Assembly (NCBI RefSeq): GCF_900604535.1
Contig: NZ_UWOT01000004.1
Location: forward strand, 124,001 to 188,000
DNA from: Romboutsia_E sp900604535
GTDB taxonomy: Bacteria; Bacillota; Clostridia; Peptostreptococcales; Peptostreptococcaceae
Direction: 5' to 3'
DNA length: 64,000 nucleotides
The number at the start of each line of letters is the position of its first letter. The first letter of the stretch is position 1. A program made the position numbers and the translations under genes. This document shows, piece by piece, positions 42,915 through 51,298 of the stretch. The notes beneath the pieces were generated by a model. That model was not told the origin of the DNA and ran no database searches. It saw nothing but the letters and a program-made list of their open reading frames with translations.

Positions 42915-43766
42915 CTACACATGTTCATGGAAATGACTATGTTCTCCACTAAATCCATCTTCATGAATATGATCATGACCTATACCATTTATATGTACAT
43001 GACTATGCATAAAAGATACTTGCAATTTTTTATTAATAGGATTCGTGCCTACGTATGCATTTACCCCAAATACTTCCTTTAACATATCACTTGTTATAAC
43101 CTTTTCAACTGTACCAAACTGTTTTATTTTACCATCCTTCATGACTATTAAGTAATCACAATACATAGCTGCTATATTCATATCATGTATTGCTGATAAT
43201 GTTGTTATGTTTAAACTTTTAACTAAATCCATAAGCTGAATTTGATATCCTATGTCCAAATGATTTGTAGGTTCATCAAGTATTAAAAAATCAGTATCTT
43301 GAACTAAAGCTCTAGCGATTAACGTTCTTTGCTTTTCTCCCCCTGATAACTTTGAAAAACTTCTTTCACTATAATTTTCTAATCCAACTTTTTTAAGCAT
43401 GTCCTTAACCATTTGCAAATCTTTTTTAGAGTAATCCTCAAAAACACTCTTATATGGGTATCTTCCCATTTTAACTATTTGTTCAACAGTAAAATCAAAT
43501 TGTGATGTACTTTCTTGCGCTAGTACTGCAATTTCCTTTGCACATTCTTTATCCTTCACCTTAGATAAGTCTTTATTATCTAAAAATATACTTCCACTTG
43601 ACGGTTTATATAATCTATAAATATTTTTTAGTAAAGTAGATTTTCCAGAACCATTTGGCCCTATAATTCCAACAAATGCTCCTTTAGGAACCTCTAATGA
43701 AATGTCTTTTAGAATTTCCTTTTTATCTATACTAAATTTTAAATTTTTAACTTCGATTTTAAACAT
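42915..43766 (-). CDS. FecE-type metal/cofactor ABC transporter ATPase with His-rich tail
   Basis: 283 residues. Walker A GPNGSGKSTLLKN, signature LSGGEKQRTLIARAL, Walker B FLILDEPTNHLD. The last 30 residues are exceptionally rich in histidine (MHSHVHINGIGHDHIHEDG, then EHSHFHEHV), a cytoplasmic metal-binding extension absent from ordinary siderophore ATPases. It suggests that the cargo or a regulator is a metal such as nickel, cobalt or zinc. Start overlaps the permease stop by one base. Confidence 0.88.
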   Translation of the reverse strand: MFKIEVKNLKFSIDKKEILKDISLEVPKGAFVGIIGPNGSGKSTLLKNIYRLYKPSSGSIFLDNKDLSKVKDKECAKEIAVLAQESTSQFDFTVEQIVKMGRYPYKSVFEDYSKKDLQMVKDMLKKVGLENYSERSFSKLSGGEKQRTLIARALVQDTDFLILDEPTNHLDIGYQIQLMDLVKSLNITTLSAIHDMNIAAMYCDYLIVMKDGKIKQFGTVEKVITSDMLKEVFGVNAYVGTNPINKKLQVSFMHSHVHINGIGHDHIHEDGFSGEHSHFHEHV

Positions 43767-44848
43767 TACTCATTTCCTCCAAAAGAATAATTTTTTGCAG
43801 AAATAAGATATAAGAAGAATGGACCTCCAACTAATGATGTTATTATTCCTATAGGTATTTCTATTGGTGGAAATAACCCTCTCGCTACAACATCAGATAA
43901 AATTAAAAATATAGCTCCAAATAAGCTTGATAGGACTATAAGCTTTTTATGGTCACTTCCAGAAATAGTTCTACAAATATGTGGTACAACAAGACCTATA
44001 AATCCAATTGCCCCTGTTATAGCAACTAATGTAGATGTAAGTAGGGTTGCTAATAATATTATTATTGATTTAACTAACTTTATATTAATACCAAGTATAA
44101 CTGCACTATCATCCCCTAATAGTAACACATCTAAAGATTTAGACATTATAAGTGATATTATAATTACAAATATTAATGCTACAAATGGTAGTAATAATAC
44201 ATCCCACTTTGCTCCTCCCAAACTTCCTATAGTCCAAAACAATGCACTCTTTGCTTGATTAGAATTCTTTGCTGAATATATAAGCAAATTTGTCAAAGCA
44301 CTAAATATTGTTGATATAGCCATACCAGAAAGAACTAATCTTGTAGTTGATGTAGTTCGTCCCATTTGAGTACCTATAGCAAATACTAATACACCTGATA
44401 ATATAGATCCTAAAAAAGCACCACCTGTTATACTAGTTATACCTAATGTTGATATTCCACCTAATACTATTACTGCAACAGCTCCACAAGATGCTCCAGA
44501 TGATATTCCTAGTATATATGGTTCTGCTATTGGATTTTTAGTAACACATTGCATAAGAACACCACAAAGAGCAAGACCTGCTCCACAAATTGCTCCTAGT
44601 ATTACCCTTGGAAGTCTGATTTCCCATATTATACTCTCATACATTGTGTTCCACTCCGTATTAAATAAAGCTCCATTAGATAATTTATTAAGTAGTACCT
44701 TATATACTACTCCAGGTTCTATATAAGTACTACCAATAGCTATCGCACCTATTATAGTCATTACTAAAAAAATGCTCAGCCCTAAAAACCAAAATAAGAA
44801 ACCTCTCTTTTTAGAGAGATTTCTACTTCTATTAATATTTAAATCCAT
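43766..44848 (-). CDS. FecCD-family metal/cofactor ABC transporter permease
   Basis: 360 residues and about ten transmembrane segments. LPRVILGAICGAGLALCGVLMQ and PYILGISSGASCGAVAVIVLGG are the BtuC/FecCD hallmarks, and GAIGFIGLVVPHICR is the ATPase-contact region. Overlaps both neighbours by one base, so it is tightly coupled. Confidence 0.92.
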   Translation of the reverse strand: MDLNINRSRNLSKKRGFLFWFLGLSIFLVMTIIGAIAIGSTYIEPGVVYKVLLNKLSNGALFNTEWNTMYESIIWEIRLPRVILGAICGAGLALCGVLMQCVTKNPIAEPYILGISSGASCGAVAVIVLGGISTLGITSITGGAFLGSILSGVLVFAIGTQMGRTTSTTRLVLSGMAISTIFSALTNLLIYSAKNSNQAKSALFWTIGSLGGAKWDVLLLPFVALIFVIIISLIMSKSLDVLLLGDDSAVILGINIKLVKSIIILLATLLTSTLVAITGAIGFIGLVVPHICRTISGSDHKKLIVLSSLFGAIFLILSDVVARGLFPPIEIPIGIITSLVGGPFFLYLISAKNYSFGGNE

Positions 44849-45873
44849 TATTTATTTTCTCCGTAGAAATATCCATACATTTTTTCTATGACTTGAGAAT
44901 TTCTAACTCCTGGAGATAAGTCAGCTAATCCTACAACATATATTCTATCATTTTTAATTGCATCTACCTCTTTAAGTGCTGGATGATTCTTTAAAAATTC
45001 TATTTTTTCTTCTACTGGAGATCCTGCTAAATAATCAGTTACTATTATAACTTCAGGATTTTCAGCTACCACACTTTCCCATGTAGCATTTATGTATGGC
45101 TGATTTTGATCTGAGAATATATTATTTCCACCAGCAAGCTCTATTAAATTATTTGCAAGACCTGATCCAACAGCCATTGCTTTATCTTCTCCTGAATCAT
45201 ATACCATCATTTTTACTCTATTTTCATCTTTAACTTCTCCAACTTTATCAGTTACAACTTTTATATCATCTTTCATATTATCTATAACTTCTTTAGCTTT
45301 GTCTTGTACATCAAATATTTTTCCTAATAATTCAAAATCTTCATAAACTGTTTCTATTGTTGCATCTGACTTATATGATGCTGCTAAAAATGGTGTTATA
45401 CCTTTTTCTATAAGTTCATCAGGTGACCCTGTAGTTTGTTCACTTATAGACATGTCCCAACCACTTACAAAGTCTGCACCTGTAGCTAAAAATGCTTCTT
45501 TAGATATAGAGTGACCTTCTCCTACTTCAAGTTCTGGTATTTTTTTGTAATCTTCTTCAAATTCAGGAAGTATAGGATTATCTAAAAGAGCTGTACCAAC
45601 CATTTTATCCCCTAAATCTAATGCCAGTAACATCTCTGTCATGAATTGAGATAATGTAACTGCTTTTTTTCTTGGGCTATCAACTTTAACATCATAATCT
45701 TTAGCTCCATCCGAATAAACAAACTCTATCGTCTCAAAATTGCTAGCTTCTACTGATGAAGCTGGTGTTTCTGATTTATTATTTGAATTATTAGAACATC
45801 CTATTACAGATAAAGATAATCCTGTTATTGTTAATATTGCTAGAAATCTTTTTAAACTCTTATTTTTTACCAT
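44848..45873 (-). CDS. FecB/BtuF-type substrate-binding lipoprotein
   Basis: About 341 residues. Lipobox SVIGC near residue 26, then a periplasmic-binding fold typical of metal-chelate proteins (RKKAVTLSQFMTEMLLALDLGDKMVG, and ATWESVVAENPEVIIVTDY; landmarks KKAVTLSQ and WESVVAENPE). The ORF extends to 45933, but AGGGGGA precedes the ATG at 45873 and gives a standard signal. Ligand unknown: iron chelate, corrinoid or nickel complex. The leader and neighbours favour a metal needed for CODH/ACS. Confidence 0.87.
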   Translation of the reverse strand: MVKNKSLKRFLAILTITGLSLSVIGCSNNSNNKSETPASSVEASNFETIEFVYSDGAKDYDVKVDSPRKKAVTLSQFMTEMLLALDLGDKMVGTALLDNPILPEFEEDYKKIPELEVGEGHSISKEAFLATGADFVSGWDMSISEQTTGSPDELIEKGITPFLAASYKSDATIETVYEDFELLGKIFDVQDKAKEVIDNMKDDIKVVTDKVGEVKDENRVKMMVYDSGEDKAMAVGSGLANNLIELAGGNNIFSDQNQPYINATWESVVAENPEVIIVTDYLAGSPVEEKIEFLKNHPALKEVDAIKNDRIYVVGLADLSPGVRNSQVIEKMYGYFYGENK

Positions 45874-45911
45874 CTTTATTTTCCCCCTCATATTTGTATA
45901 TATTTTTTTAT

Positions 45912-45977
45912 AAAAAAACCATGAAGTTAACAAAAGATATAATATATTATCTCTTGTATTAAACCTTCATGGTCTTA
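45912..45977 (-). promoter_or_regulatory. CAUGAAG-hairpin leader and terminator before the FecB-type operon
   Basis: On the minus strand AGAC-CAUGAAG-GUUU forms a hairpin (45976-45962). The terminator pairs ACCATGAAG of the same bases (45973-45965) with CTTCATGGT (45926-45918) and continues into TTTTTT. The two folds exclude each other. The leader from transcription start (about 46051) to the gene is about 180 nt and contains AATAGAGAATAA just before the hairpin. Confidence 0.7.
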
Positions 45978-46057
45978 TTCTCTATTATGTTTAACTATTG
46001 AGTATGTTTACGGTCATAACTATGATTATATGCACAGCATCAATCTATATGCCTATT

Positions 46058-46086
46058 ATAATATAACATTAAACTATTTCTGACAA
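46058..46086 (-). promoter_or_regulatory. Sigma-A promoter of the FecBCD-type operon
   Basis: TTGTCA (46086-46081), 17 bases, TATTAT (46063-46058). The gap further back to 46300 is AT-rich and shows no gene. Confidence 0.6.
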
Positions 46087-46300
46087 ACATATAATTCTCA
46101 CTTAATTTTCCCTTGTTTTGAAAAACTTCAATATTTCCTCATATTTATATTATATTTTATGGATTTTTTTGTAAATATATTTTCTAAGTTTCAGAAAATT
46201 TAGTTTTATACATACTTCTACATTATATTTAGTATTCTACTTATATTTTTCATATTCCCCTATATTTTATAATATCGTAATTTATTAATTAAATTTATAT

Positions 46301-46336
46301 AAAAAAGATAATAGATTTAAGTCTATTATCTTTTTT
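46301..46336. terminator. Terminator of the cooT operon (bidirectional)
   Basis: AAAAAAGATAATAGA pairs with TCTATTATCTTTTTT; U runs form on both strands. Confidence 0.85.
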
Positions 46337-46343
46337 ATATAAA

Positions 46344-46655
46344 TTACATATGTTTTTTTGCTTCTAATAACATTTGATTTGCTTGTTGCATGCATTCAAT
46401 TGCTTTTTCTATATTTTCTGCAGTTTGATCTTTACCCATATTTCTAGCTTTATCTACCCATTCTCTAAAACCTTCTTCATGAGATTCGTTATGATTTACC
46501 CAATGAGCTAGCAATATTTTTAATGTTTTTTCATCTTTGTTTATTTCATTATCACCATGGCTATGTGTATGTGGATGATGATGATCATGTCCTCCTAAAT
46601 CCCCATGGTCATGGTCATCTGCATGATGAAATCTTATTCTATCTTTAGTAAACAT
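46344..46655 (-). CDS. Small histidine-rich protein, probable metal-binding
   Basis: 103 residues. The N-terminal third carries repeated His/Asp clusters (FHHADDHDHGDLGGHDHHHPH). The C-terminal part is helical: ILLAHWVNHNESHEEGFREW and AIECMQQANQMLLEAKKHM. Third gene of the cooT operon, 15 bases after DUF3842. It resembles nickel-storage tails of HypB/CooJ-type chaperones in composition, not in homology. I read it as a nickel (or cobalt/zinc) buffer. Confidence 0.7.
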   Translation of the reverse strand: MFTKDRIRFHHADDHDHGDLGGHDHHHPHTHSHGDNEINKDEKTLKILLAHWVNHNESHEEGFREWVDKARNMGKDQTAENIEKAIECMQQANQMLLEAKKHM

Positions 46656-46670
46656 ATTATTTCCCCCTAA

Positions 46671-47087
46671 TTATTTTATATTAAATTCCTTTTTTATAAC
46701 TTTGATTGCATCCTTTACTAATAATGCAAGTGGCTTATTTTCTAGTCCAACTAGTTCTATATTTTCTGGCATTATAGGTAGTAAAATTTTTAAAGCTTCA
46801 CTGTTTGCAACAGCCTCACTAATATTGCATGTAACTTCTCCCATCATAGAATTAGGCATTATGACCGAAATTGGTGCTACTATTACGTTTGCTTTTTTAG
46901 ATGAAACTACAATTGCATTTTCGCCTGTAGCGCCCTTATTTGCATGAGATTTCATCATTGCACTAGTTGCTATTGAATTTGTACCTAATGCATATATATC
47001 TATATATGTAGGTAGCTCATCTCTTAATGATGATACTATCTGAGCTCCAATTCCTCCACCCATTCCGTCTATAACTGCTATTATCAT
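46671..47087 (-). CDS. DUF3842 family protein
   Basis: 138 residues, Rossmann-like with a glycine-rich start IIAVIDGMGGGIGAQIVSSL, then DIYALGTNSIATSAMMKSHANKGATGENA and PISVIMPNSMMGEVT (landmarks ALGTNSIATSAM, GATGEN, NSMMGEVT). The family occurs in anaerobes, often beside CODH or metal genes; its function is unknown. Between cooT and the His-rich gene in one operon. Confidence 0.75.
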   Translation of the reverse strand: MIIAVIDGMGGGIGAQIVSSLRDELPTYIDIYALGTNSIATSAMMKSHANKGATGENAIVVSSKKANVIVAPISVIMPNSMMGEVTCNISEAVANSEALKILLPIMPENIELVGLENKPLALLVKDAIKVIKKEFNIK

Positions 47088-47114
47088 ATTAATTTACCCC
47101 TATTATTTTATAAA

Positions 47115-47306
47115 TTATTTTGATTCTTCTAATATTATCTTATGATCCATAAGTCTTATTTCCTTTATTACTCCATCTACTATTTTTTGATCCCCAAGTA
47201 AATCTGTTAAGTAAACCTTACCTTCAACTGGGTCTACGCTAACAACATTATCCATAACCTTTTTTAATTCATTATTTTTTAACATAAATGCTGCTGATTC
47301 ACACAT
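47115..47306 (-). CDS. cooT: CooT-like nickel-binding protein
   Basis: 63 residues starting MCESAAFM. Cys2, the nickel ligand in Rhodospirillum rubrum CooT, is present. The all-beta core VVSVDPVEGKVYLTDLLGDQKIVDG and the C-terminal KIILEE match the family (landmarks VDPVEGKVYL, LLGDQK). The family was first described only as predicted RNA-binding protein. In R. rubrum it lies with the CODH maturation genes. First gene of a three-gene operon behind a CAUGAAG leader. Confidence 0.85.
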   Translation of the reverse strand: MCESAAFMLKNNELKKVMDNVVSVDPVEGKVYLTDLLGDQKIVDGVIKEIRLMDHKIILEESK

Positions 47307-47332
47307 ATAATCCCCTCCATATTATTTTAAAA

Positions 47333-47388
47333 ATAAAAAGAAGACTCCTTTAGGCATTACAATACACCAAAGAAATCTTCATGATCTC
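47333..47388 (-). promoter_or_regulatory. CAUGAAG-hairpin leader and terminator before the cooT operon
   Basis: On the minus strand GAGAU-CAUGAAG-AUUUC forms a five-pair hairpin (47388-47372). The terminator arm starts inside its loop: GAAGATTTCTTTGG (47380-47367) pairs with CCTAAAGGAGTCTTC (47354-47340), followed by TTTTTATTTT. Formation of one destroys the other. Confidence 0.7.
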
Positions 47389-47410
47389 AATTAAAATATA
47401 CTCTTATTTA

Positions 47411-47445
47411 AATAAAGTATATCACTTTATTTAATCCAAAGTCAA
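47411..47445 (-). promoter_or_regulatory. Promoter of the cooT operon with an inverted repeat over the -10
   Basis: TTGACT (47445-47440), 18 bases, TATACT (47421-47416). The perfect inverted repeat AATAAAGT-N5-ACTTTATT (47411-47431) covers the -10 and is placed to bind a repressor. Confidence 0.55.
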
Positions 47446-47603
47446 TTTAATTTGGATATTTTTGGTGCTTATATTATCTATTTTTATATTTACATTTTAT
47501 TTATATAATAAGGGTGTATTGTTAATATTTTTACAATCTATCATATGAATTACTATAATATGTATAGTTATACAATTCTATATATAAATTATAATACTTC
47601 TTA

Positions 47604-49532
47604 CTATATCTTTAAAAGTTCTTTTACTGATGGAAATTCCTCTATATTTGTATGAGGTAAGAAGCATGCAGATACAAATTCATCCATATACCCAGGATAA
47701 ACACTAAGTTCAACATAAGTCATCTGGCTCGCAATTTCCTCTAACTTATTTTTAGCATCTCTGCTTATTAACGCTAAGTAAGATCCTACTAATGAACTAT
47801 TTCCAATATACTTAAACTTATCTCTAGATACATCTGGAAGCAATCCTATAGTTATTGCATTTTCTATATTTAAGCTATTTCCTATACCTCCGGCAATATA
47901 AACTCTATCTAATACACTAAAGTCCATTCCTAAACTATCTAAAAGTACGGATGCACCTGAGTATATAGCCCCTTTAGCTCTTATAAAATTATCAATATCT
48001 ACTTCATTTACAATTATGTCATTTTCTAAATTGTATTCTTCTTTAAATGCTAATACATATTCCCCTATTTCATTTTCATCAAATCTAATTCTTGGATTAT
48101 CTATATCTTTTTGTATCTTTCCTCTTCTATCTATAATTCCATTTATAATCATCTGACATATCAAGTCAATTATTCCTGATCCACATATACCAATAGGTTC
48201 ACAATCACCTATAATTTTTAAAGTTGGTTCTAATGTATCTGAATTAATTTTAATCCCTTCTATAGCTCCACAAGATGACCTCATTCCACACCTAATACCT
48301 CCACCTTCAAAGGCAGGGCCTGCAGAACAAGCACAACTCATCATAAAGTCTTTATTTCCAAATACAATCTCTCCATTTGTACCTAAATCTATAAATAATA
48401 CATTTTCTTCATTAGCCCATATCCCTGCTGATAATACACCTGCAGTTATATCTCCACCTACATAACTAGATACATTCGGTGCTAGGTAAACATATGCACT
48501 ATCATTAACTTCTAGTTCTACATTTTCTCCCATTAGTTTAGGTGATCTTAAAAAAGGTGGTATATAAGGTTCTCTTCTTAAGAAATCTGGATAAACTCCT
48601 AAAAGCAAACTAGACATTGTCGTATTACCAGATGCTACAACACTTATAACATCATCTTTATTTATATTATTTTTTTCATATATAGATCTAAGTAATGGGT
48701 TTATGGTTTCATGTATAATTGCTTTATATAAAATATCAAGACCATCCTTCTTTGTTGCAAATACTATTCTATTAATCACGTCTGCTCCGTATTTTATTTG
48801 AGCATTACCTGATGATGCTTTATCTATAAGTACTTGATTCTCTAATTCTACTAAACAAACTACAACTGATGTTGTCCCTATGTCTATTGCTACTCCGTAT
48901 AAAGACTCTCCTGTATCACCTGAATCTATATTTATTATTGTTAGCTTATTCTTTTTTTGTACGTATGTTAATGTTACTTTGAAATCATTTTCTCTAAGTA
49001 CCTTAGGTATTTTTCTTAATATATCTAATCTAAAATCAATTTCATTATAGCCCAAATTATTTCTAATATATCTTTGTAATCTATCAACGTCACTTATATT
49101 ATCATCTAATGTAGGCTCATCTAATTCAATATATTTTTTCTTAATATTTGTACGAAATTCTAAGTTATGATTTGAAGCAATATCTTTAGCTCTATTAAAA
49201 ATAGCCTCGTCCTTTTCTTTCCCCCCACCTTCAATTTTCATACCATACATAGATGAAGACAACTTAGATGGTACTTCTACCTCAATATCTGAAACTACCC
49301 TAGAGTTACATGCTAATACATAACCTTGCTTAACTTCATCGTCAGTTATATGCCTTGTTTTCTCTGTATCTACATTTCCATTTAAAACCTTAACCTTACA
49401 TTTCCCACATGACACATTACCATTACATGGTGCATCTATAAATATATCTGCAGCCCTTGCTACATCAAGTAATAAATCCCCTTCTTTGCAATAAGTCTCT
49501 TTATTATGAGACTTAAAAAGTACCTTTATCAT
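47604..49532 (-). CDS. acsV: Reductive activator of corrinoid iron-sulfur protein (RACE-type, DUF4445)
   Basis: 642 residues. N-terminal [2Fe-2S] ferredoxin domain with Cys36, Cys42, Cys45 and Cys75 (APCNGNVSCGKC, then LACN). The C-terminal ASKHA ATPase domain has GVAIDIGTTSVVV and LFIDLGTNGEIVFG as phosphate-binding loops, plus IAGGIGNSL. It uses ATP to reduce Co(II) in the corrinoid protein back to Co(I). Its natural target, AcsCD, is encoded 5-7 kb to the right. It stands alone here, ribosome binding site AGGGGGA. Confidence 0.9.
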   Translation of the reverse strand: MIKVLFKSHNKETYCKEGDLLLDVARAADIFIDAPCNGNVSCGKCKVKVLNGNVDTEKTRHITDDEVKQGYVLACNSRVVSDIEVEVPSKLSSSMYGMKIEGGGKEKDEAIFNRAKDIASNHNLEFRTNIKKKYIELDEPTLDDNISDVDRLQRYIRNNLGYNEIDFRLDILRKIPKVLRENDFKVTLTYVQKKNKLTIINIDSGDTGESLYGVAIDIGTTSVVVCLVELENQVLIDKASSGNAQIKYGADVINRIVFATKKDGLDILYKAIIHETINPLLRSIYEKNNINKDDVISVVASGNTTMSSLLLGVYPDFLRREPYIPPFLRSPKLMGENVELEVNDSAYVYLAPNVSSYVGGDITAGVLSAGIWANEENVLFIDLGTNGEIVFGNKDFMMSCACSAGPAFEGGGIRCGMRSSCGAIEGIKINSDTLEPTLKIIGDCEPIGICGSGIIDLICQMIINGIIDRRGKIQKDIDNPRIRFDENEIGEYVLAFKEEYNLENDIIVNEVDIDNFIRAKGAIYSGASVLLDSLGMDFSVLDRVYIAGGIGNSLNIENAITIGLLPDVSRDKFKYIGNSSLVGSYLALISRDAKNKLEEIASQMTYVELSVYPGYMDEFVSACFLPHTNIEEFPSVKELLKI

Positions 49533-49692
49533 ACTCTATTCCCCCTATTATAGTCTCTATTATAATTTTAGCATAAATTTCCACAATATATATATTAAAT
49601 AAGAAACTAATCTATACCTTTTCAAGAATATTTAAATTCAATTTTATTAAAACTAAATATAAATTAATTTTACTATACAGGAGGACAATTTT

Positions 49693-50823
49693 TTGAAAGC
49701 TATTGTATATGAAGGAATAAAAAAGGTAAATGTACGTGATGTAGAAGATCCAAAAATAGAAAAAAATGATGATATTATTGTTAAAGTAACATCTACCGCT
49801 ATATGTGGTTCAGATCTTCATTTAATTCATGGCATGATTCCTAATCTAAAAAAGAATTCAATTTTAGGTCACGAAACAATGGGAATAGTTGAGGAAGTGG
49901 GAAAAGATGTTAATAAAGTAAAAAAAGGTGACAGAGTTATAGTTCCATTTCCTGTAGCATGTGGACATTGCTTTTATTGTGAACACAAGTTATATAGCCA
50001 ATGTGATAACTCAAATGAATATGGTGAATGTGGTGGAATATTTGGATATAGCGATACATTTGGTGGGTATGATGGTGGACAAGCAGAGTATTTAAGAGTA
50101 CCTTATGCTAATGTTGGTCCTATAATAATTCCCGAAGAATTATCTGATGATCAGGCACTTTTCCTTACTGATGTTTTACCAACATCTTATTGGGGAGTAG
50201 ATAACGCAGATGTAAAAAAGGGGGATACTGTAGTTGTTCTTGGTTGTGGACCTATAGGTCTTTCTGCTATAAAGTGGCTTATGCTAAAAAATGTAAAAAG
50301 AATTATTGCCGTAGATAGAGTTTCATATAGACTAAACCATGCATCTTCATATAAAGGCGTTGAAGTAATTAATTTTGAAGATCATGATGATACTGGTGAG
50401 TATATAAAAGAAATTACTCAAGGAGGTGCTGATGTAGTCTTAGATTGTGTTGGTATGGATGGTGTAATGTCAAATTTTGAAAAAGTAGAAACTTTATTAA
50501 AATTACAAGGTGGCTCAAAATCAGCAATTGAAATATCTTCTCGTTGTATTAGAAAAGGTGGAACAGTCATGATGGTTGGAGTCTATGGTGCAAGATATAA
50601 TTTATTCCCGCTAGGTGACTTCTTTTCTAGAAATATAACTATAAAAATGGGACAATGTCCTGCACAAGCTTATATTCCTAAGATTTTAGACATAATAAAA
50701 AAAGGTGAATATGATCCTACTGACATAATTACTCATAAACTATCTTTATCTGAGGGTAAATATGCCTATGATATATTTGATAGTAAGCTAGATAATTGTA
50801 TAAAAGTAGTTTTAAAGCCATAA
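49693..50823 (+). CDS. Zinc-dependent alcohol dehydrogenase (formaldehyde dehydrogenase-like)
   Basis: 376 residues; medium-chain dehydrogenase. Catalytic zinc: Cys and His in AICGSDLHL and GHETMGIVEEVG. Structural zinc: Cys-rich ACGHCFYCEHKLYSQC. NAD(P) site: VVVLGCGPIGLSAI. Initiates at TTG, eight bases after GGAGG. The layout with an insertion after the structural zinc (ECGGIFGYSDTFGGYDGGQAEYLRVP; landmark GGYDGGQAEYLRVP) fits the formaldehyde dehydrogenase-like group. Divergent from the activator gene and convergent with gcvH. Substrate uncertain. Confidence 0.87.
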   Translation: MKAIVYEGIKKVNVRDVEDPKIEKNDDIIVKVTSTAICGSDLHLIHGMIPNLKKNSILGHETMGIVEEVGKDVNKVKKGDRVIVPFPVACGHCFYCEHKLYSQCDNSNEYGECGGIFGYSDTFGGYDGGQAEYLRVPYANVGPIIIPEELSDDQALFLTDVLPTSYWGVDNADVKKGDTVVVLGCGPIGLSAIKWLMLKNVKRIIAVDRVSYRLNHASSYKGVEVINFEDHDDTGEYIKEITQGGADVVLDCVGMDGVMSNFEKVETLLKLQGGSKSAIEISSRCIRKGGTVMMVGVYGARYNLFPLGDFFSRNITIKMGQCPAQAYIPKILDIIKKGEYDPTDIITHKLSLSEGKYAYDIFDSKLDNCIKVVLKP

Positions 50824-50855
50824 ATATTTCACCTTATAATATATATAACTATATT

Positions 50856-50892
50856 AAAGATAGAAATTCGCTGCAGTCGAATTCCTATCTTT
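50856..50892. terminator. Bidirectional terminator between the alcohol dehydrogenase and gcvH
   Basis: AAAGATAGAAATTCG pairs with CGAATTCCTATCTTT with one mismatch. It ends the Wood-Ljungdahl operon from the other side. Confidence 0.75.
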
Positions 50893-50903
50893 AATTAATA
50901 AAA

Positions 50904-51278
50904 TTACTCTAATGTGCTTTCATATAAATCTGAATTTAATAAACTTTCTAATTCATCAGCATCAGAAAATTTAACTTTAACTATCCATGCATCATATGGA
51001 TCTTCATTTATATATTCAGGTTCATCTTCTAATTTTTCATTTATTTCTACTACTTCACCTGATACTGGAGCAATTAAATCAGATGCTACCTTAGAAGATT
51101 CTACTACACCAAAGTCGTCCCCTTGAGTTAGTGTATCTTCAACTTCAGGCATTTCTACAAATAGAACTTCTCCTAATTGTTCTTGAGCAAAATCAGTTAT
51201 TCCTATATAACCATATTCTCCTTCAACTCTTACCCAAGTATGCTTATCACTATATCTTAATTCTGGTATAACCTTCAT
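50904..51278 (-). CDS. gcvH: Glycine cleavage system H protein (lipoyl carrier)
   Basis: 124 residues. Lipoyl lysine Lys63 in VVESSKVASDLIAP. Last gene of the Wood-Ljungdahl operon, the same place as in Clostridioides difficile. No P or T proteins are present in the window. With the dihydrolipoamide dehydrogenase in the same operon it can serve glycine synthesis or cleavage, feeding methylene-THF. Confidence 0.94.
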   Translation of the reverse strand: MKVIPELRYSDKHTWVRVEGEYGYIGITDFAQEQLGEVLFVEMPEVEDTLTQGDDFGVVESSKVASDLIAPVSGEVVEINEKLEDEPEYINEDPYDAWIVKVKFSDADELESLLNSDLYESTLE

Positions 51279-51298
51279 ATTATTCCTCCTAAGTAATA

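Noticed and set aside
45874..46051. Known riboswitch (cobalamin, NiCo/czcD, Moco) in the FecB-type leader
   Set aside because: No cobalamin B12 box, no NiCo-type conserved bulges and no Moco core could be found by eye. A covariance search would be needed to be certain.
46090..46300. Hidden gene or structured RNA
   Set aside because: Only AT-rich sequence and a weak TTTTCT/AGAAAA hairpin near 46171-46190 are visible; nothing supports a feature.
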